Shown piece after piece: positions 27,364-36,960 of a DNA stretch of 64,000 nt. A model generated the notes under the pieces. The model did not search any database. It was given only the letters and a program-made list of their open reading frames with translations, and was not told the DNA's origin. The DNA lies in the NCBI GenBank assembly GCA_903877135.1, contig CAIRCN010000004.1:1-64000 (forward strand). The letters run 5' to 3'. Position numbers and translations under genes: made by a program. The stretch's first letter is position 1. Each line of letters starts with the position of its first letter. This stretch comes from an uncultured Opitutia bacterium (GTDB lineage: Bacteria > Verrucomicrobiota > Verrucomicrobiia > Opitutales > Opitutaceae).

Positions 27364-27523
27364 GGAGCACGCAACTACCACGGATCGACCGGAGGGGCAC
27401 GGATTTTTGCGCGCCGCGATTTTCCGCGGCAGACGAGCGGTTTCTGCGGAGCGCGAATATACACGGCGGCGAGGCCGTTTTTCCGTGTCGCGTCGCGAAA
27501 TCTATGGTCCATTCCGGCGCCTC
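27364..27523. other. Divergent intergenic region with a degenerate repeat-like segment
   Basis: This gap separates the divergent dehydratase and GH20 genes and must hold both promoters. Near 27371-27405 it contains CCACGGAT and GGCACGGATTTTT. These resemble worn copies of the CACGGAT-type short dispersed repeats known from several bacteria. No convincing sigma-70 hexamer pair was found. Confidence 0.3.
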
Positions 27524-29059
27524 ATGAATCACTCGATCATCCCTGCCCCCGTTTCGTGCCGGCCGACTGGCGGCGCGCCTTTTGTGCTCACACCCGCCAC
27601 GCGGGTCCGCCACGACGCGGCTTCCGCCGGAGTCGCGGCGTGGTTTGCGCGCTGGCTGGGACTCGAGGTGGCCGCTGCGGGGACGGGCGCAGACATCGTG
27701 CTCGCAGTTGAGCCGGCGCTGGCGGGCGAGTTGGGTAGGGAAGGTTACCGGCTGACGTGCGGCGCGGGCGGCGTGACGATTCGCGGCGCGACGGCAGCGG
27801 GGGTGTTTTACGGCGTGCAGTCGATGCGGCAGTTGCTGCCGACGGATGTAGAGCAGAGCGGACTGCGGACAAACAACGGCCGGCTCGAGGCGCCGGCGGC
27901 GGAGATTTTAGACAAGCCGCGTTTCGGCTGGCGCGGCGCGCTGCTCGACGTGTCGCGGCATTTCGCATCGGTCGCGGAGGTGAAGCGGTTCATCGAACTG
28001 CTGGCGCTGCACAAGCTGAACGTGTTTCACTGGCACCTCGTTGATGACCACGGCTGGCGCATCGAGATCAAGAAATACCCACGGCTCACCGAGGTGGGTG
28101 CATGGCGGGCAGGGACGGTGATCCATTTTCGCGAGCCGGCACTCGACGGCATCCCGCACGGCGGGTTCTACACGCAGGAGGAGATCCGCGACGTCGTGGC
28201 CTACGCGGCGGAGAGGTTCATCACGGTGATGCCAGAGATCGAGGTGCCGGGCCACAGCTCAGCGGCGCTGGCGGCCTACCCGGAATTCGGCAACACCGAC
28301 GCGCCGGGCTACGCGCCGCGCGTGCAGGAGAAGTGGGCGATTTTTCCCGAGACCTACGCGCCGAAGGCGGCGACGCTACAGTTTCTCGACGACGTGTTCA
28401 CCGAGGTGCTGGCGCTGTTCCCGAGCAAGTTCATCCATGTCGGCGGCGACGAGGCGATGAAGGAACAATGGGAGACGTCGCCGACCGGGCAGGCGTTCAT
28501 GCGGGCGAATGGGCTCAAGGACGGGCACGAGCTGCAGAGCTGGTTCATCCGGCGCACGGAAAACTTCCTCGCGGCACGCGGCCGGCGGCTGATCGGCTGG
28601 GATGAGATCCAGGAGGGCGGGCTGGCGCCGGGCGCGGCGATGATGGCTTGGCGCGACGTGAAATGGGCGATCGAGGCGGCGCGGCTGGGGCACGACGTGG
28701 TGCTGGCGCCGACGTCGCACACCTATCTCGACTACACCGAGGGCAGCGCTGAGGAGGAGGGTGGCGCGATCGGGGCGCAGACGACGCTGGAGAAAGTTTA
28801 CTCGTTCGAGCCGATCCCGGCCGAACTCGATCCGGCGCACCATGGGCGCGTGCTCGGGGCGCAGGGGCAGCTTTGGCGCGAGCGGATGCCGAGCATGGCG
28901 CGGACGGAGTATCGGGCGTTTCCGCGGCTCAGCGCGCTGGCCGAGGTGGTGTGGTCGCCCCGCGAGCGGCGCGACTACGCGGATTTTCGCTCGCGACTGC
29001 CGTGGCTGCTGGCGCGGTTGAGCCGGCTCGATGTGAACTACCGCCGGCCGCGGGACTGA
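27524..29059 (+). CDS. Beta-N-acetylhexosaminidase, GH20
   Basis: This 511-residue enzyme should remove terminal N-acetylhexosamine from chitin-like or glycan fragments. It has the N-terminal GH20b alpha/beta domain (about 1-130), ending in GVFYGVQSMRQLL. The TIM barrel follows, with GALLDVSRHF, NVFHWHLVDDHGWRIEIKKY and MPEIEVPGHSSAALAAYPE. The catalytic pair is Asp309-Glu310 in HVGGDEAMKEQW. No signal peptide is visible, which suggests cytoplasmic action on imported oligosaccharides or a missed upstream start. ATG at 27524 gives the domain start. It is the second GH20-like gene in the window and is far more canonical than the first. Confidence 0.93.
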   Translation: MNHSIIPAPVSCRPTGGAPFVLTPATRVRHDAASAGVAAWFARWLGLEVAAAGTGADIVLAVEPALAGELGREGYRLTCGAGGVTIRGATAAGVFYGVQSMRQLLPTDVEQSGLRTNNGRLEAPAAEILDKPRFGWRGALLDVSRHFASVAEVKRFIELLALHKLNVFHWHLVDDHGWRIEIKKYPRLTEVGAWRAGTVIHFREPALDGIPHGGFYTQEEIRDVVAYAAERFITVMPEIEVPGHSSAALAAYPEFGNTDAPGYAPRVQEKWAIFPETYAPKAATLQFLDDVFTEVLALFPSKFIHVGGDEAMKEQWETSPTGQAFMRANGLKDGHELQSWFIRRTENFLAARGRRLIGWDEIQEGGLAPGAAMMAWRDVKWAIEAARLGHDVVLAPTSHTYLDYTEGSAEEEGGAIGAQTTLEKVYSFEPIPAELDPAHHGRVLGAQGQLWRERMPSMARTEYRAFPRLSALAEVVWSPRERRDYADFRSRLPWLLARLSRLDVNYRRPRD

Positions 29060-29070
29060 GGCGCGCGGTT

Positions 29071-29604
29071 TTAGCGGAAATCGATCAGCTCCACCTCGAA
29101 CACGAGGGTGGCCTGCGGCGGAATGGTCGGGGGCCGGCCCTTGACGCCATAGGCGAGCCAGTAGGGGATGATGAGCGTGCGTTTCTCGCCCCGGTGCATG
29201 CCGAGGAAGGCCTGGTCCCAGCCTTTGATGACGGCGCCCGTGCCGACTCGAAAGGTGATGGGCGTCCCGCGCTCGTAGGAGCTGTCAAACGGCGTGCCGT
29301 CGAGCAGGCGGCCGTCGTAGTGGGTGATGACTTCCTGGCCCTCGCGCGGCACCTCGTGGCCGGAGCCCGGGGCGCGCTCGACGTAGAGCAGGCCGGAGGT
29401 GAGGCGGTGGGCGTTGGGGTATTTTTGACGGATCAGGTTGGCGTCGGCCTCGCTGAGCTGGGGCGATTCCTCGGCGAGCGCTTCGCGCATGGTGCTGTTG
29501 ATGGGGCGGCCGGGGTTCTTGCGGGCCAGCATGCCGGAACGCACGACGAGGGCGATGGTGGCGAGGATAACACCGAGGAGGGCGAGATAGAGAAAGCTTC
29601 GCAT
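29071..29604 (-). CDS. Membrane-anchored FKBP-type peptidyl-prolyl isomerase
   Basis: This 177-residue protein has an N-terminal membrane anchor (LYLALLGVILATIALVV) and a periplasmic FKBP domain from about residue 75. The domain shows GQEVITHYDGRLLDGTPFDS, VIKGWDQAFLGMHRGEKRTL, IPYWLAYGVKG and ATLVFEVELIDF. It should speed prolyl isomerisation of exported proteins at the membrane. ATG at 29604 starts the anchor directly. Its stop lies 11 bases from the end of the convergent GH20 gene. Confidence 0.93.
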   Translation of the reverse strand: MRSFLYLALLGVILATIALVVRSGMLARKNPGRPINSTMREALAEESPQLSEADANLIRQKYPNAHRLTSGLLYVERAPGSGHEVPREGQEVITHYDGRLLDGTPFDSSYERGTPITFRVGTGAVIKGWDQAFLGMHRGEKRTLIIPYWLAYGVKGRPPTIPPQATLVFEVELIDFR

Positions 29605-29691
29605 GGCGCCCAGACGAAACGTCGCCGGAGATTTTTGCAAACCCGGAGGCGCGGGCGCGCGGCGAAGATGCGGGCGAGGGCCGCCGGCGGA

Positions 29692-30039
29692 TCAGAGGCC
29701 GTAGGTGAGTGTGCGGGCGCCGGAGATGCCCAACACCGTGATCGCCATGCCCTGAGTGTAACCGCTGGGGTAGGTTTCGTTGGCGACGAGGCTAAATACC
29801 TTCACGTAATTGGTCGGGCCGACGAGATTGTCGAAAGAGACGTAGGATACGCCGTTTTCCAGGAAGTATTGGTCAGCGGCGCTGGCGAGTTGGCGGGCGT
29901 TGTTGAGGACGGCCTTGTCCTGCGAGGCGTTGCGGACTTTCTGGAACCCGGGGATCGCCAGTGCGGCCAGCATGCCGATGATGACGACGACGATCATGAT
30001 TTCGACGAGGGTAAAGCCGGATGCGGGATATTTTTTCAT
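29692..30039 (-). CDS. Orphan type IV pilin / type II secretion pseudopilin
   Basis: This 115-residue protein has a perfect type III signal: a short basic leader, then the prepilin peptidase site before FTLVEIMIVVVIIGMLAALA. Gly8 is the cut residue, Phe9 becomes the N-terminus and Glu13 is the conserved glutamate. The C-terminal part (residues 45-115) is short and lacks the calcium loop of GspG. No assembly ATPase, platform or peptidase gene lies nearby, so it must use machinery encoded elsewhere. Such scattered pseudopilin genes are frequent in the PVC bacteria. Confidence 0.88.
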   Translation of the reverse strand: MKKYPASGFTLVEIMIVVVIIGMLAALAIPGFQKVRNASQDKAVLNNARQLASAADQYFLENGVSYVSFDNLVGPTNYVKVFSLVANETYPSGYTQGMAITVLGISGARTLTYGL

Positions 30040-30155
30040 AGGAAAAACCGGTCTGGGTGCGACGAATCCAGCCAGATTTACCGTGAAACGTCGCGCACAT
30101 AATAGGCGCGCAAGGGTAATTTTTAGCTAAAGTCGTGGCGGATGTCGGTGGTGGG

Positions 30156-31493
30156 TTATTTTTTCGCCAGCAATTCGAGCACCGCGGCGGTCATGGCGGT
30201 GATACCGGTTTTGATCGTGGGCTCGGGCACGGGGGCAAATTTGCTCGAGTGCAGCGAGGGCAGCGGCACGCCCGTGCGCTCGCTTTCGGTGACTTTGTCG
30301 GGCGCCATCGCGCCGACGCGGAAGAGGCACAGCGGCACTTTTTCCAGCGTGCGGCCGAACTGGCTAAAATCCTCGCCGCCCATCTCAGGATCTATGGTTC
30401 GCACGTTGTCGGCCCCAAGCCACCTGGTGAGTGCGTCGCGGACATGGTGGGTGAGCGCCGGGTCGTTGTAGGTGGCGGGGGTGAACTCTTCCTCCTTGAT
30501 CGTCACGATAGGCATCAGGTCTTCGGGGATTCCCGCGGCGATGGCTTCGCCACGGCAAATGCGCCGGATGGCCTCGATCGTGTGCTGCCGGACGTGGTCG
30601 GAGTAGGAGCGGAGGGTAAGTTGTAGTTTCACCTCGTTGGGAATGATGTTGGACTTCGTGCCACCGTGGATGGAGCCGACGGTGACGACGGCGGGCTCGA
30701 TCGGGCGCGTCTCGCGGCTCACGATGGTTTGCAGCGCCATGACGATGCGCGCAGCGAGGACGACGGGATCTTTCGTGTCTTGCGGGTAGGCGCCGTGGCC
30801 CCCGAGGCCGCGCACGGTGATTTCGGCGGTGTCGACATTGGCCATGACGTAGCCTTCGACCGTGCCGACTATGCCGGCGGGCAGCGTGGCGCTGTCGTGC
30901 AGGGCGATGGCGTAGTCGGGCTTGGGAAACTGCCGGTAGAGTCCGGCGGTGAGTATGGCGCGCGCGCCGACGCCGATCTCTTCGGCGGGCTGACCGATCA
31001 ACACGAGAGTGCCGGACCAACGGTCGCGATGCGCCGCAAGGATCCGGGCGACGCCAACGAGGCAGGTCATGTGAATGTCGTGGCCGCAAGCGTGCATGAC
31101 GGGGGAGTTTTGGCCGGAAAGGTTGGTGACGCGCACCGTGCTGGCGTAAGGCAGACCGGTCTCTTCGGTTACGGGCAGCGCGTCGAGATCGGTGCGGATG
31201 AGCAGGGTGGGGCCGGAGCCGTTTTTCAACACGGCCACGACGCCAGTGCCGCCGAATTTTTCTGTGACAGCATAGCCTGCCGCACGGAGTTCGGCGGCGA
31301 CTTTGACGGCGGTCTGCACCTCCATAAGCGAGAGCTCGGGATGAGAGTGGAGGTCCTTGTAGAAAGCCTCAAGCGACGGGTAGGCAGCGTCGAGTTGGGT
31401 GGCGATGGTGGCTTTGAGCGAAGACTCCGGCGCGCCGGAAACGGCAAGGGTGAGCGTGGTCAGTGCAAGCAGGACGGCGAGGCGGAGTTTCAT
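30156..31493 (-). CDS. Secreted M20D amidohydrolase (hippurate hydrolase/IAA-amino acid hydrolase type)
   Basis: This 445-residue zinc-dependent amidohydrolase has a signal peptide (MKLRLAVLLALTTLTLAVSG), so it should act outside the cytoplasm. Metal and active-site motifs are RTDLDALPVTEETGLPYAS, HACGHDIHMTCLVG and GQPAEEIGVGARAIL near residue 165. EMGGEDFSQFG follows near residue 377. The dimerisation domain shows GGHGAYPQDTKDPVVLAA. The substrate is probably an N-acyl amino acid. The gene starts inside the stop codon of the upstream cyclophilin (4-base overlap), so the two are translationally coupled. Confidence 0.93.
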   Translation of the reverse strand: MKLRLAVLLALTTLTLAVSGAPESSLKATIATQLDAAYPSLEAFYKDLHSHPELSLMEVQTAVKVAAELRAAGYAVTEKFGGTGVVAVLKNGSGPTLLIRTDLDALPVTEETGLPYASTVRVTNLSGQNSPVMHACGHDIHMTCLVGVARILAAHRDRWSGTLVLIGQPAEEIGVGARAILTAGLYRQFPKPDYAIALHDSATLPAGIVGTVEGYVMANVDTAEITVRGLGGHGAYPQDTKDPVVLAARIVMALQTIVSRETRPIEPAVVTVGSIHGGTKSNIIPNEVKLQLTLRSYSDHVRQHTIEAIRRICRGEAIAAGIPEDLMPIVTIKEEEFTPATYNDPALTHHVRDALTRWLGADNVRTIDPEMGGEDFSQFGRTLEKVPLCLFRVGAMAPDKVTESERTGVPLPSLHSSKFAPVPEPTIKTGITAMTAAVLELLAKK

Positions 31494-32632
31494 TTGGGTT
31501 CGAGCTTGAGGATGAGGCCGTCGAGGAGGGCGTCGGTGCGGAGCTTGAGGCGTTGGGCGGGTGGCGGCTGTTTGTCGGGAGGGGCGGCTTTTTGCTGCGC
31601 GGCGTAGTCAAGGTCGCCGGCTTCGGCGGCGGCGTTGATGAATGCGTCTTTCACTTGGTGAAACGCGCCTTCGGGCGCGAGGTCGGCGGGCGTGGTGGAG
31701 TGACCGAGGAACGCGGCGGTGGACGCTTTGCCGATCCACACTCGCCAGTCGTCTTCGTCGGCAAAATAGGCGACGAGCGCGCCGCGCTGGGCGGTGCCGA
31801 GTTTAGCAGCGAGCGCACTCATAAATGCGCCGGGGACCTTGTCTTCGTCGGCGGAGGGCGATTTGGCGAAAAGGCGGGCGACGATGCGCACGCCGGTGAC
31901 GCGTTCGAAGTTCGCGAGTTTGTAGTTGAAGTTTTTCGCCCGCGGCGGGTCGGTGGGCAGGAGATTGAAGGGATCGTCAAAATTGGCGGTGGGGCCGGGC
32001 TCGGTGGTGCCGGTGTATTTTTTCGCTGTGGTGGCGAGAGTCTTGAAGGCGAGTGCGTCGGCCTTGAAGGCTTTGGCGGCGGCGCCAATGCGGAGAATTT
32101 TTATCGTGACGGCGTCGTTTTGTTTGATCGTAGGCAGCACGTCGTGACCGCTGACGACGCGGCCGAAAACACTGTGCAGGTAATTCAGGCGGTTGGTGTC
32201 GCGCAGGGTGATGAAGAATTCGCAGCTGTTGGAGTCGGGGCCGGCGTTGGCCATCGAGAGTGTGCCGGTGGCGTCGTGGCGCAGGCCCGGGACGAACTCG
32301 TCGGCGAAGCGGTGCGGGTGGGCCTCCTTGTCATCGTCGGTGTCCTTGAGGCCGGGGTTGCCGCTCTGGATGACGAAACCGGGGACGACGCGATACCACT
32401 TGAGACCGGTGTAAAACGGCCGGCCGTTCTGCGGCGCGAGCGTGCCCTCGGCGAGGCCGGTGAAGTTGGCGCACATCAGCGGCGCCTTTTGAAAATAGAG
32501 CTCGGCCGTGACGACGCCGCATGGCGTGGTGAACTCGGCGTAGAGGCCGGCGGGGAGCGGTGCGGGGGCGGCTGCGCGCAGGGCGACAACACCAGTTGTG
32601 ACGAGGGCGAGGAGGGTGAACAGGAACCTCAT
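31490..32632 (-). CDS. Secreted cyclophilin-type peptidyl-prolyl isomerase with long C-terminal extension
   Basis: This 380-residue protein has a signal peptide (MRFLFTLLALVTTGVVALRA) and a bacterial cyclophilin domain at about residues 28-185. The domain shows TTPCGVVTAELYFQKAPL, FYTGLKWYRVVPGFVIQSG, GTLSMANAGPDSNSCEFFI and HSVFGRVVSGHDVL. About 190 further residues have no family I recognise. A segment ending DWRVWIGKAST could be part of a small alpha/beta domain. ATG at 32632 is chosen because the signal peptide begins there. It is coupled to the M20 peptidase by a 4-base overlap. Confidence 0.88.
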   Translation of the reverse strand: MRFLFTLLALVTTGVVALRAAAPAPLPAGLYAEFTTPCGVVTAELYFQKAPLMCANFTGLAEGTLAPQNGRPFYTGLKWYRVVPGFVIQSGNPGLKDTDDDKEAHPHRFADEFVPGLRHDATGTLSMANAGPDSNSCEFFITLRDTNRLNYLHSVFGRVVSGHDVLPTIKQNDAVTIKILRIGAAAKAFKADALAFKTLATTAKKYTGTTEPGPTANFDDPFNLLPTDPPRAKNFNYKLANFERVTGVRIVARLFAKSPSADEDKVPGAFMSALAAKLGTAQRGALVAYFADEDDWRVWIGKASTAAFLGHSTTPADLAPEGAFHQVKDAFINAAAEAGDLDYAAQQKAAPPDKQPPPAQRLKLRTDALLDGLILKLEPK

Positions 32633-32735
32633 GCCGGGAGCGTGAGCGGTTCGGGGCGGCCCGACAATGAAACTTGTGCGGTCAGGGCGCAGATTGTGAT
32701 TTTCAATTCCGGTGGGAGTGTGCACCGTCCCGCGG

Positions 32736-33479
32736 ATGAAACGATCCCCCGCCGCCGCCCTGGTTTTTGCTTTCGCTGCCGCGCTTATGGTTGCGTCCGG
32801 CGCGCCCGGGCAGGACACGATGATGAGCGCTGCCGCGGTGGCGAAAGGCGGGCACTTCGTGAAGCCGGGAATGTTCGACATCGCGAAGGTGCTACCTGAG
32901 CCCCCCGCGCCCGGCTCGCTCGCGGCCCAGGCCGATCTCGAGGCGGTGTTGCAGGCACAGGTGGGGCGCACGCCGGAGCAGGTGGCCTGGGTGAAGCTCA
33001 TCGACAAGGACAACGCCTTCAGCCACGCGAGTGTGATCGGCCCGTGGTGCACGAAGGAGAACCTGCCCGCGACCGCGGCCTTGCTCAAGGATGTGACCGA
33101 GGATGTGAACGCCGTTGGTGCGCTGACGAAAAAACTGCACGCGCGTCCGCGGCCGCCGCTGGTGGACCCGCGGGTGCAGCCGTGCGTGCCGCTGCCGACG
33201 ACGGCGTCCTACCCGAGCGGACACTCCACCCGGACTTTCATTTGGGCCTTGGTGCTGGCGGAGATTTTCCCCGAACAGCGTGACGCATTGCTGGCGCGCG
33301 CGCACCGCGTGGCGTGGAGCCGCGTGCTGGCAGGAGTGCATTTTCCGAGCGACACGGTGGGTGGGCGGTTGCTGGCCGAGGCAGTGGTGGCGGAATTGAA
33401 CAAGAGCGCGGCGTTTCGCGCCGAAGTCGAGAAGTGCCGCGCCGAGGCGCAGCCGTTTCGGCTGAAGAAGGCGGCGTAG
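32736..33479 (+). CDS. PAP2-family acid phosphatase, secreted
   Basis: This 247-residue enzyme resembles class A non-specific acid phosphatases of the PAP2 superfamily. A signal peptide covers about residues 1-27. The three catalytic motifs are all visible: KLHARPRPP (KX6RP type), YPSGHSTRTF (PSGH) and SRVLAGVHFPSDTVGG (SRX5HX3D). It should free phosphate from organic esters in the periplasm. ATG at 32736 starts the signal peptide. It is divergent from the cyclophilin-M20 operon. Confidence 0.92.
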   Translation: MKRSPAAALVFAFAAALMVASGAPGQDTMMSAAAVAKGGHFVKPGMFDIAKVLPEPPAPGSLAAQADLEAVLQAQVGRTPEQVAWVKLIDKDNAFSHASVIGPWCTKENLPATAALLKDVTEDVNAVGALTKKLHARPRPPLVDPRVQPCVPLPTTASYPSGHSTRTFIWALVLAEIFPEQRDALLARAHRVAWSRVLAGVHFPSDTVGGRLLAEAVVAELNKSAAFRAEVEKCRAEAQPFRLKKAA

Positions 33480-33537
33480 GCGGCGCGGGCGGTTTTCCGA
33501 GTGGACGGGCGGTCGCCCACCGCTGACACTCGGTGGC

Positions 33538-34470
33538 GTGCTCATCCTTAACACGCTCGCCCCGGTTTTCCTGCTGATCGGGATTGGCGCGTTCATGCAA
33601 CGCAGCGAGTTTGTCTCGGCGAATTTTCTGCGCGAGGCGAACCGCGTGACCTATTGGCTCGGCCTGCCGGCGCTGCTGTTCTCGCAACTGGCGGGCTCGT
33701 TTCACGGGGGCGGAGGCGCGGAGCTCCTGCTTGGCGCGATGTTTGCCGCCACGCTGCTGTCGGTCGGAGTGGGTTACCTCGTGGCGTGGGCGATACGCGT
33801 GCCGGCGGGTGCAACGGGGACGTTCGTGCAGGGGGCGTTTCGCGGCAACCTCGCCTTTGTGGGCCTGCCGATCATCTACGCGATGCCCGACACGCCGTTG
33901 GCGGGCGGGCTCACCGCGCGCACAGCCGCAATCATCACGGTCGCGCCGATGATGGTGGCCTACAATATCGGCGGAGTGACGGTGCTGCTGCTAAGCCAGC
34001 ACACGCTGGGCTGGAGCATGGTGAAGCCGTTCTTGAAACAGTTACTCACCACGCCGCCGCTGGTGGCGACAGTCGCGGGCATCGGGTTTGCGCTGGCGGG
34101 CTGGCAGCTGCCGGCCGCAGTGGACAAGACGTTCTCGGCCCTCGGCGAGATGGCGCTGCCGCTGGGCCTGCTCGGTGTGGGCGGCTCGCTGGTCACCGTG
34201 AAGTTCGGCGGGGCGTGGCGTTCGCCGCTGGCCGCGGCGCTGGTCAAGACCGCCGTCTCACCCGCGCTCGGATGGGCTGTCGGGCACTGGCTGGGTCTCG
34301 GCCCGCTTGAACTCAGGATGCTGTTGATCCTGATGGCGACACCGACGGCAGTTGTTTCCTACACGGTGGCACTGGAGCTGAAGGGCGATGAGCCGCTGGC
34401 TTCCGGCGCGATTGTGCTGAGTGTGCTCACCTCGATCGTCACGCTCGCGGTTATTGTGGGCGCGTTTTGA
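33538..34470 (+). CDS. AEC family transporter (auxin efflux carrier type)
   Basis: This 310-residue inner-membrane protein has about ten hydrophobic spans in two similar halves. The opening MLILNTLAPVFLLIGIGAFM, the GLPALLFSQLAGSF segment and FRGNLAFVGLPIIYAMP are typical of the AEC family. Bacterial members export or exchange small organic acids or amino acids, and the substrate here is unknown. It starts with GTG at 33538, 58 bases after the phosphatase stop. Confidence 0.85.
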   Translation: MLILNTLAPVFLLIGIGAFMQRSEFVSANFLREANRVTYWLGLPALLFSQLAGSFHGGGGAELLLGAMFAATLLSVGVGYLVAWAIRVPAGATGTFVQGAFRGNLAFVGLPIIYAMPDTPLAGGLTARTAAIITVAPMMVAYNIGGVTVLLLSQHTLGWSMVKPFLKQLLTTPPLVATVAGIGFALAGWQLPAAVDKTFSALGEMALPLGLLGVGGSLVTVKFGGAWRSPLAAALVKTAVSPALGWAVGHWLGLGPLELRMLLILMATPTAVVSYTVALELKGDEPLASGAIVLSVLTSIVTLAVIVGAF

Positions 34471-34544
34471 CGCCGACGAAAATCCGTTCGCTGGACGAAA
34501 TGCCTGGGGCGTCGCGTCATCTCGGAAAAACTCCCGCTGTGACG

Positions 34545-35867
34545 CTAGCTCCGGTAGTCTGCGTTTTCGCTCACGTATTCGTGCGTAAGATCGGCACCCA
34601 AGACGGTTGCGCTCGCCGGCCCATTGCCGAGATCGACCGTGATTTCCACGCAGCGTTCGTGAGGCGGATAGTCGATTGCGGCGGTGAACACGCCATCCTT
34701 TGGTGGTGCACTTTCGTAGAGTTGGGCACTGCGCAAATGTGCAACCAGCGCCACCTCTTTCTCCGGATTCAGCTGAAACGCACCGCCTGCGAAAATCTCA
34801 ATGCCACCCATCGTAGCGCGCAGCCGCGACAGGTCCGCGCCGGGCTCGTGCGCGCCGACGTGCTTGCCGATCGCCTGCACGAGCCGACCTACATTCGGAT
34901 CGTTGCCTGCGACCGCGCACTTGAAGAGCGGCGCGTTGATCACGGCCTTGCCGAGCGCTCGGGCGAGCGCAGGAGTGGCGGCGTTCTTCACGGTGAGGCG
35001 GATGACGTGCCGCACGCCCTCGCCATTGCGCACGACGTCCTCCGCAAGGTCACGGCACACAGTCGTGAGCGCCGCCTCGAACGCTGCGAAATCGGCGCAC
35101 GGCACGCGGCCCGATGAGACGAGCGCCACGGTGTCGGAAGTGCTAGTGTCGCTGTCGACCGAGATGCAGTTGAACGAGGTATCGGTCGCGCGCGCGAGCA
35201 TCGCGCGCAGCTCAGTGCGAGGCACGGCTAGGTCAGTGAGAAGGTAGACCAGCATGGTCGCCATGTTCGGCTCGATCATGCCCGCCCCTTTGGCTATGCC
35301 CACGATGCTGCCGCCGCCTATCGCGGCCCGCCGCACCTTCGGATAAAGATCGGTCGTCACGATGCCCTCGGCCGCCGGAATGACCGACGGGCCGGCGAGC
35401 GCTGCCACCGCATCTGGTAACGCGCCGAGCATGGCTTCGACCGGCAGACTCCAGCCGATTACACCCGTCGAGCTCGGTAAAATTTCTGTCGGTTCCATGC
35501 CGAGCAAGCGCGCCGTCTCCGCGCAAATGCGCTCCGATCCCTTGACACCGCCGGGGGCGCAGACGTTGGAAATCTTGTTGTTCACGATGATGCCGCCGAG
35601 CGCCGGCTCGCCGAGCCGGGCGCGGCCGACGATCACCGGTGCGCCAGGAAAGGCGTTCTTGGTGAACACCGCGGCAAAGTCCGCTGTGGGCCGGTCGAGC
35701 GCGATCAGGGTCAGCGTCATCTTCGCTGGTTTCGGCGCCTCGCGCGGCGTGAAATCGAAGCGTGCCGTGCCCACACGGAAACCCGCGGGTAGTGCCGCCT
35801 GCGTGGCGAGCCACGCGCGGTGTGAGTTTCGGTCGGGAAACGAGAGGTTCGTGCTGGGCACGACCAA
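34545..35867 (-). CDS. argJ: Bifunctional ornithine acetyltransferase / N-acetylglutamate synthase
   Basis: ArgJ recycles the acetyl group from N-acetylornithine to glutamate. It thereby removes the need for argA and argE, neither of which is in the window. The protein of about 440 residues cleaves itself before Thr204 in GMIEPNMATML to form two chains. Other marks are SSTGVIGWSLP, the oxyanion-hole pair in SSTG, and NVCAPGGVKGSERICAETA. The N-terminal 30 residues are not conserved. The start is TTG at 35867, with GTG at 35861 as an alternative; no ATG fits the frame. It is transcribed away from argBDFG across a 199-base gap. Confidence 0.95.
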   Translation of the reverse strand: MVVPSTNLSFPDRNSHRAWLATQAALPAGFRVGTARFDFTPREAPKPAKMTLTLIALDRPTADFAAVFTKNAFPGAPVIVGRARLGEPALGGIIVNNKISNVCAPGGVKGSERICAETARLLGMEPTEILPSSTGVIGWSLPVEAMLGALPDAVAALAGPSVIPAAEGIVTTDLYPKVRRAAIGGGSIVGIAKGAGMIEPNMATMLVYLLTDLAVPRTELRAMLARATDTSFNCISVDSDTSTSDTVALVSSGRVPCADFAAFEAALTTVCRDLAEDVVRNGEGVRHVIRLTVKNAATPALARALGKAVINAPLFKCAVAGNDPNVGRLVQAIGKHVGAHEPGADLSRLRATMGGIEIFAGGAFQLNPEKEVALVAHLRSAQLYESAPPKDGVFTAAIDYPPHERCVEITVDLGNGPASATVLGADLTHEYVSENADYRS

Positions 35868-36066
35868 GAAGTGGCATACGGCGCCGCGGAGTGAAGCCGA
35901 TTTATTGCGACGCGCGAAAACGTCTGGTTGTCCGCCGCGATGAAAATTATTGTGGAAATGCGCGGAGCGTGTGCCTAATTCCCTCTCTCACTTCGCCAAT
36001 CCTTTGAACGCTCACTCCTGTCTCCACCATCAATTCACCGCCGCCGGCCGTGTGTCCTGACCGCAG

Positions 36067-36948
36067 ATGAACGTCGCCGAAGTCACCGCCAAGGCGCGGG
36101 TTCTCCTCGAGGCTCTGCCCTACATCCAGGATTTTCGCGGCTCCATTTTCGTCGTCAAATACGGCGGGAGCTTCATGGATGATCCCGATCCGGCTGCCCG
36201 TACCCGCGTCGCCTTCGACATCGCGTTCCTGGCTGCGGTCGGTATCAATGTCGTTGTGGTGCATGGTGGCGGCAAAGCCATCACACGCGCGATGGAGACC
36301 TCCGGCCTCAAGGCTAATTTCGTCAACGGCCTGCGTGTGACCGACGAGGCGACGATCGCCGTTGTGAAAAAAACCCTCGACGAAATCGTCAACAAGGACG
36401 TGTGCGACGCCATCACCACCGCCAAGGGCCGCCCCCGCGGACTCCCCGGCGATAGCGTGATCGTCTGCCAGAAACTGACCACCGATGACGACGGCAATCC
36501 AGTCGATCTCGGCTACGTCGGCGACGTCACCGAGGTGAAGGTGAAGCTCATCAAGAAGGAGATCGCGGACGGTTTCGTGCCAGTCATCTCGCCGGTGGCC
36601 GAGGGCTATGACGGGAAACCCTACAACGTGAACGCCGACGTTGTCGCCGGCCGGGTCGCCAGCGCGCTGCGCGCCCGGCGGCTGGTTTACATGAGCGACG
36701 TGCCGGGGCTGCTCGCGAATCCCGCCGACCCCACGTCGCTGATTTCCACGCTCAAGATCAGTCAGGTCGACGACCTGAAGAAGAAAGGCGTGATCGACCA
36801 GGGTATGCGCCCCAAGGTGCAGAGCGCCATTCGCGCGCTGCAGGAAGGCGTGCAGCGCGTGCACTTCATCGACGGCCGCCTGCCGCACTCGCTGCTGCTC
36901 GAGATTTTCACCGAAAAAGGCATCGGCACGGAGATCGAGCACGGCTGA
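36067..36948 (+). CDS. argB: Acetylglutamate kinase
   Basis: ArgB phosphorylates N-acetylglutamate and is usually the arginine-inhibited step. The 293-residue chain has [11 protein letters not shown] for phosphate binding and [16 protein letters not shown] for the substrate loop. [28 protein letters not shown] is the late family segment, here spread over about residues 193-220. [13 protein letters not shown] follows. The N-terminal helix before the first strand is present, as in arginine-sensitive hexameric enzymes. It is first in the argB-argD-argF-argG run and is followed by an AT-rich inverted repeat. Confidence 0.97.
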   Translation: MNVAEVTAKARVLLEALPYIQDFRGSIFVVKYGGSFMDDPDPAARTRVAFDIAFLAAVGINVVVVHGGGKAITRAMETSGLKANFVNGLRVTDEATIAVVKKTLDEIVNKDVCDAITTAKGRPRGLPGDSVIVCQKLTTDDDGNPVDLGYVGDVTEVKVKLIKKEIADGFVPVISPVAEGYDGKPYNVNADVVAGRVASALRARRLVYMSDVPGLLANPADPTSLISTLKISQVDDLKKKGVIDQGMRPKVQSAIRALQEGVQRVHFIDGRLPHSLLLEIFTEKGIGTEIEHG

Positions 36949-36960
36949 ACCCATTTGGGA

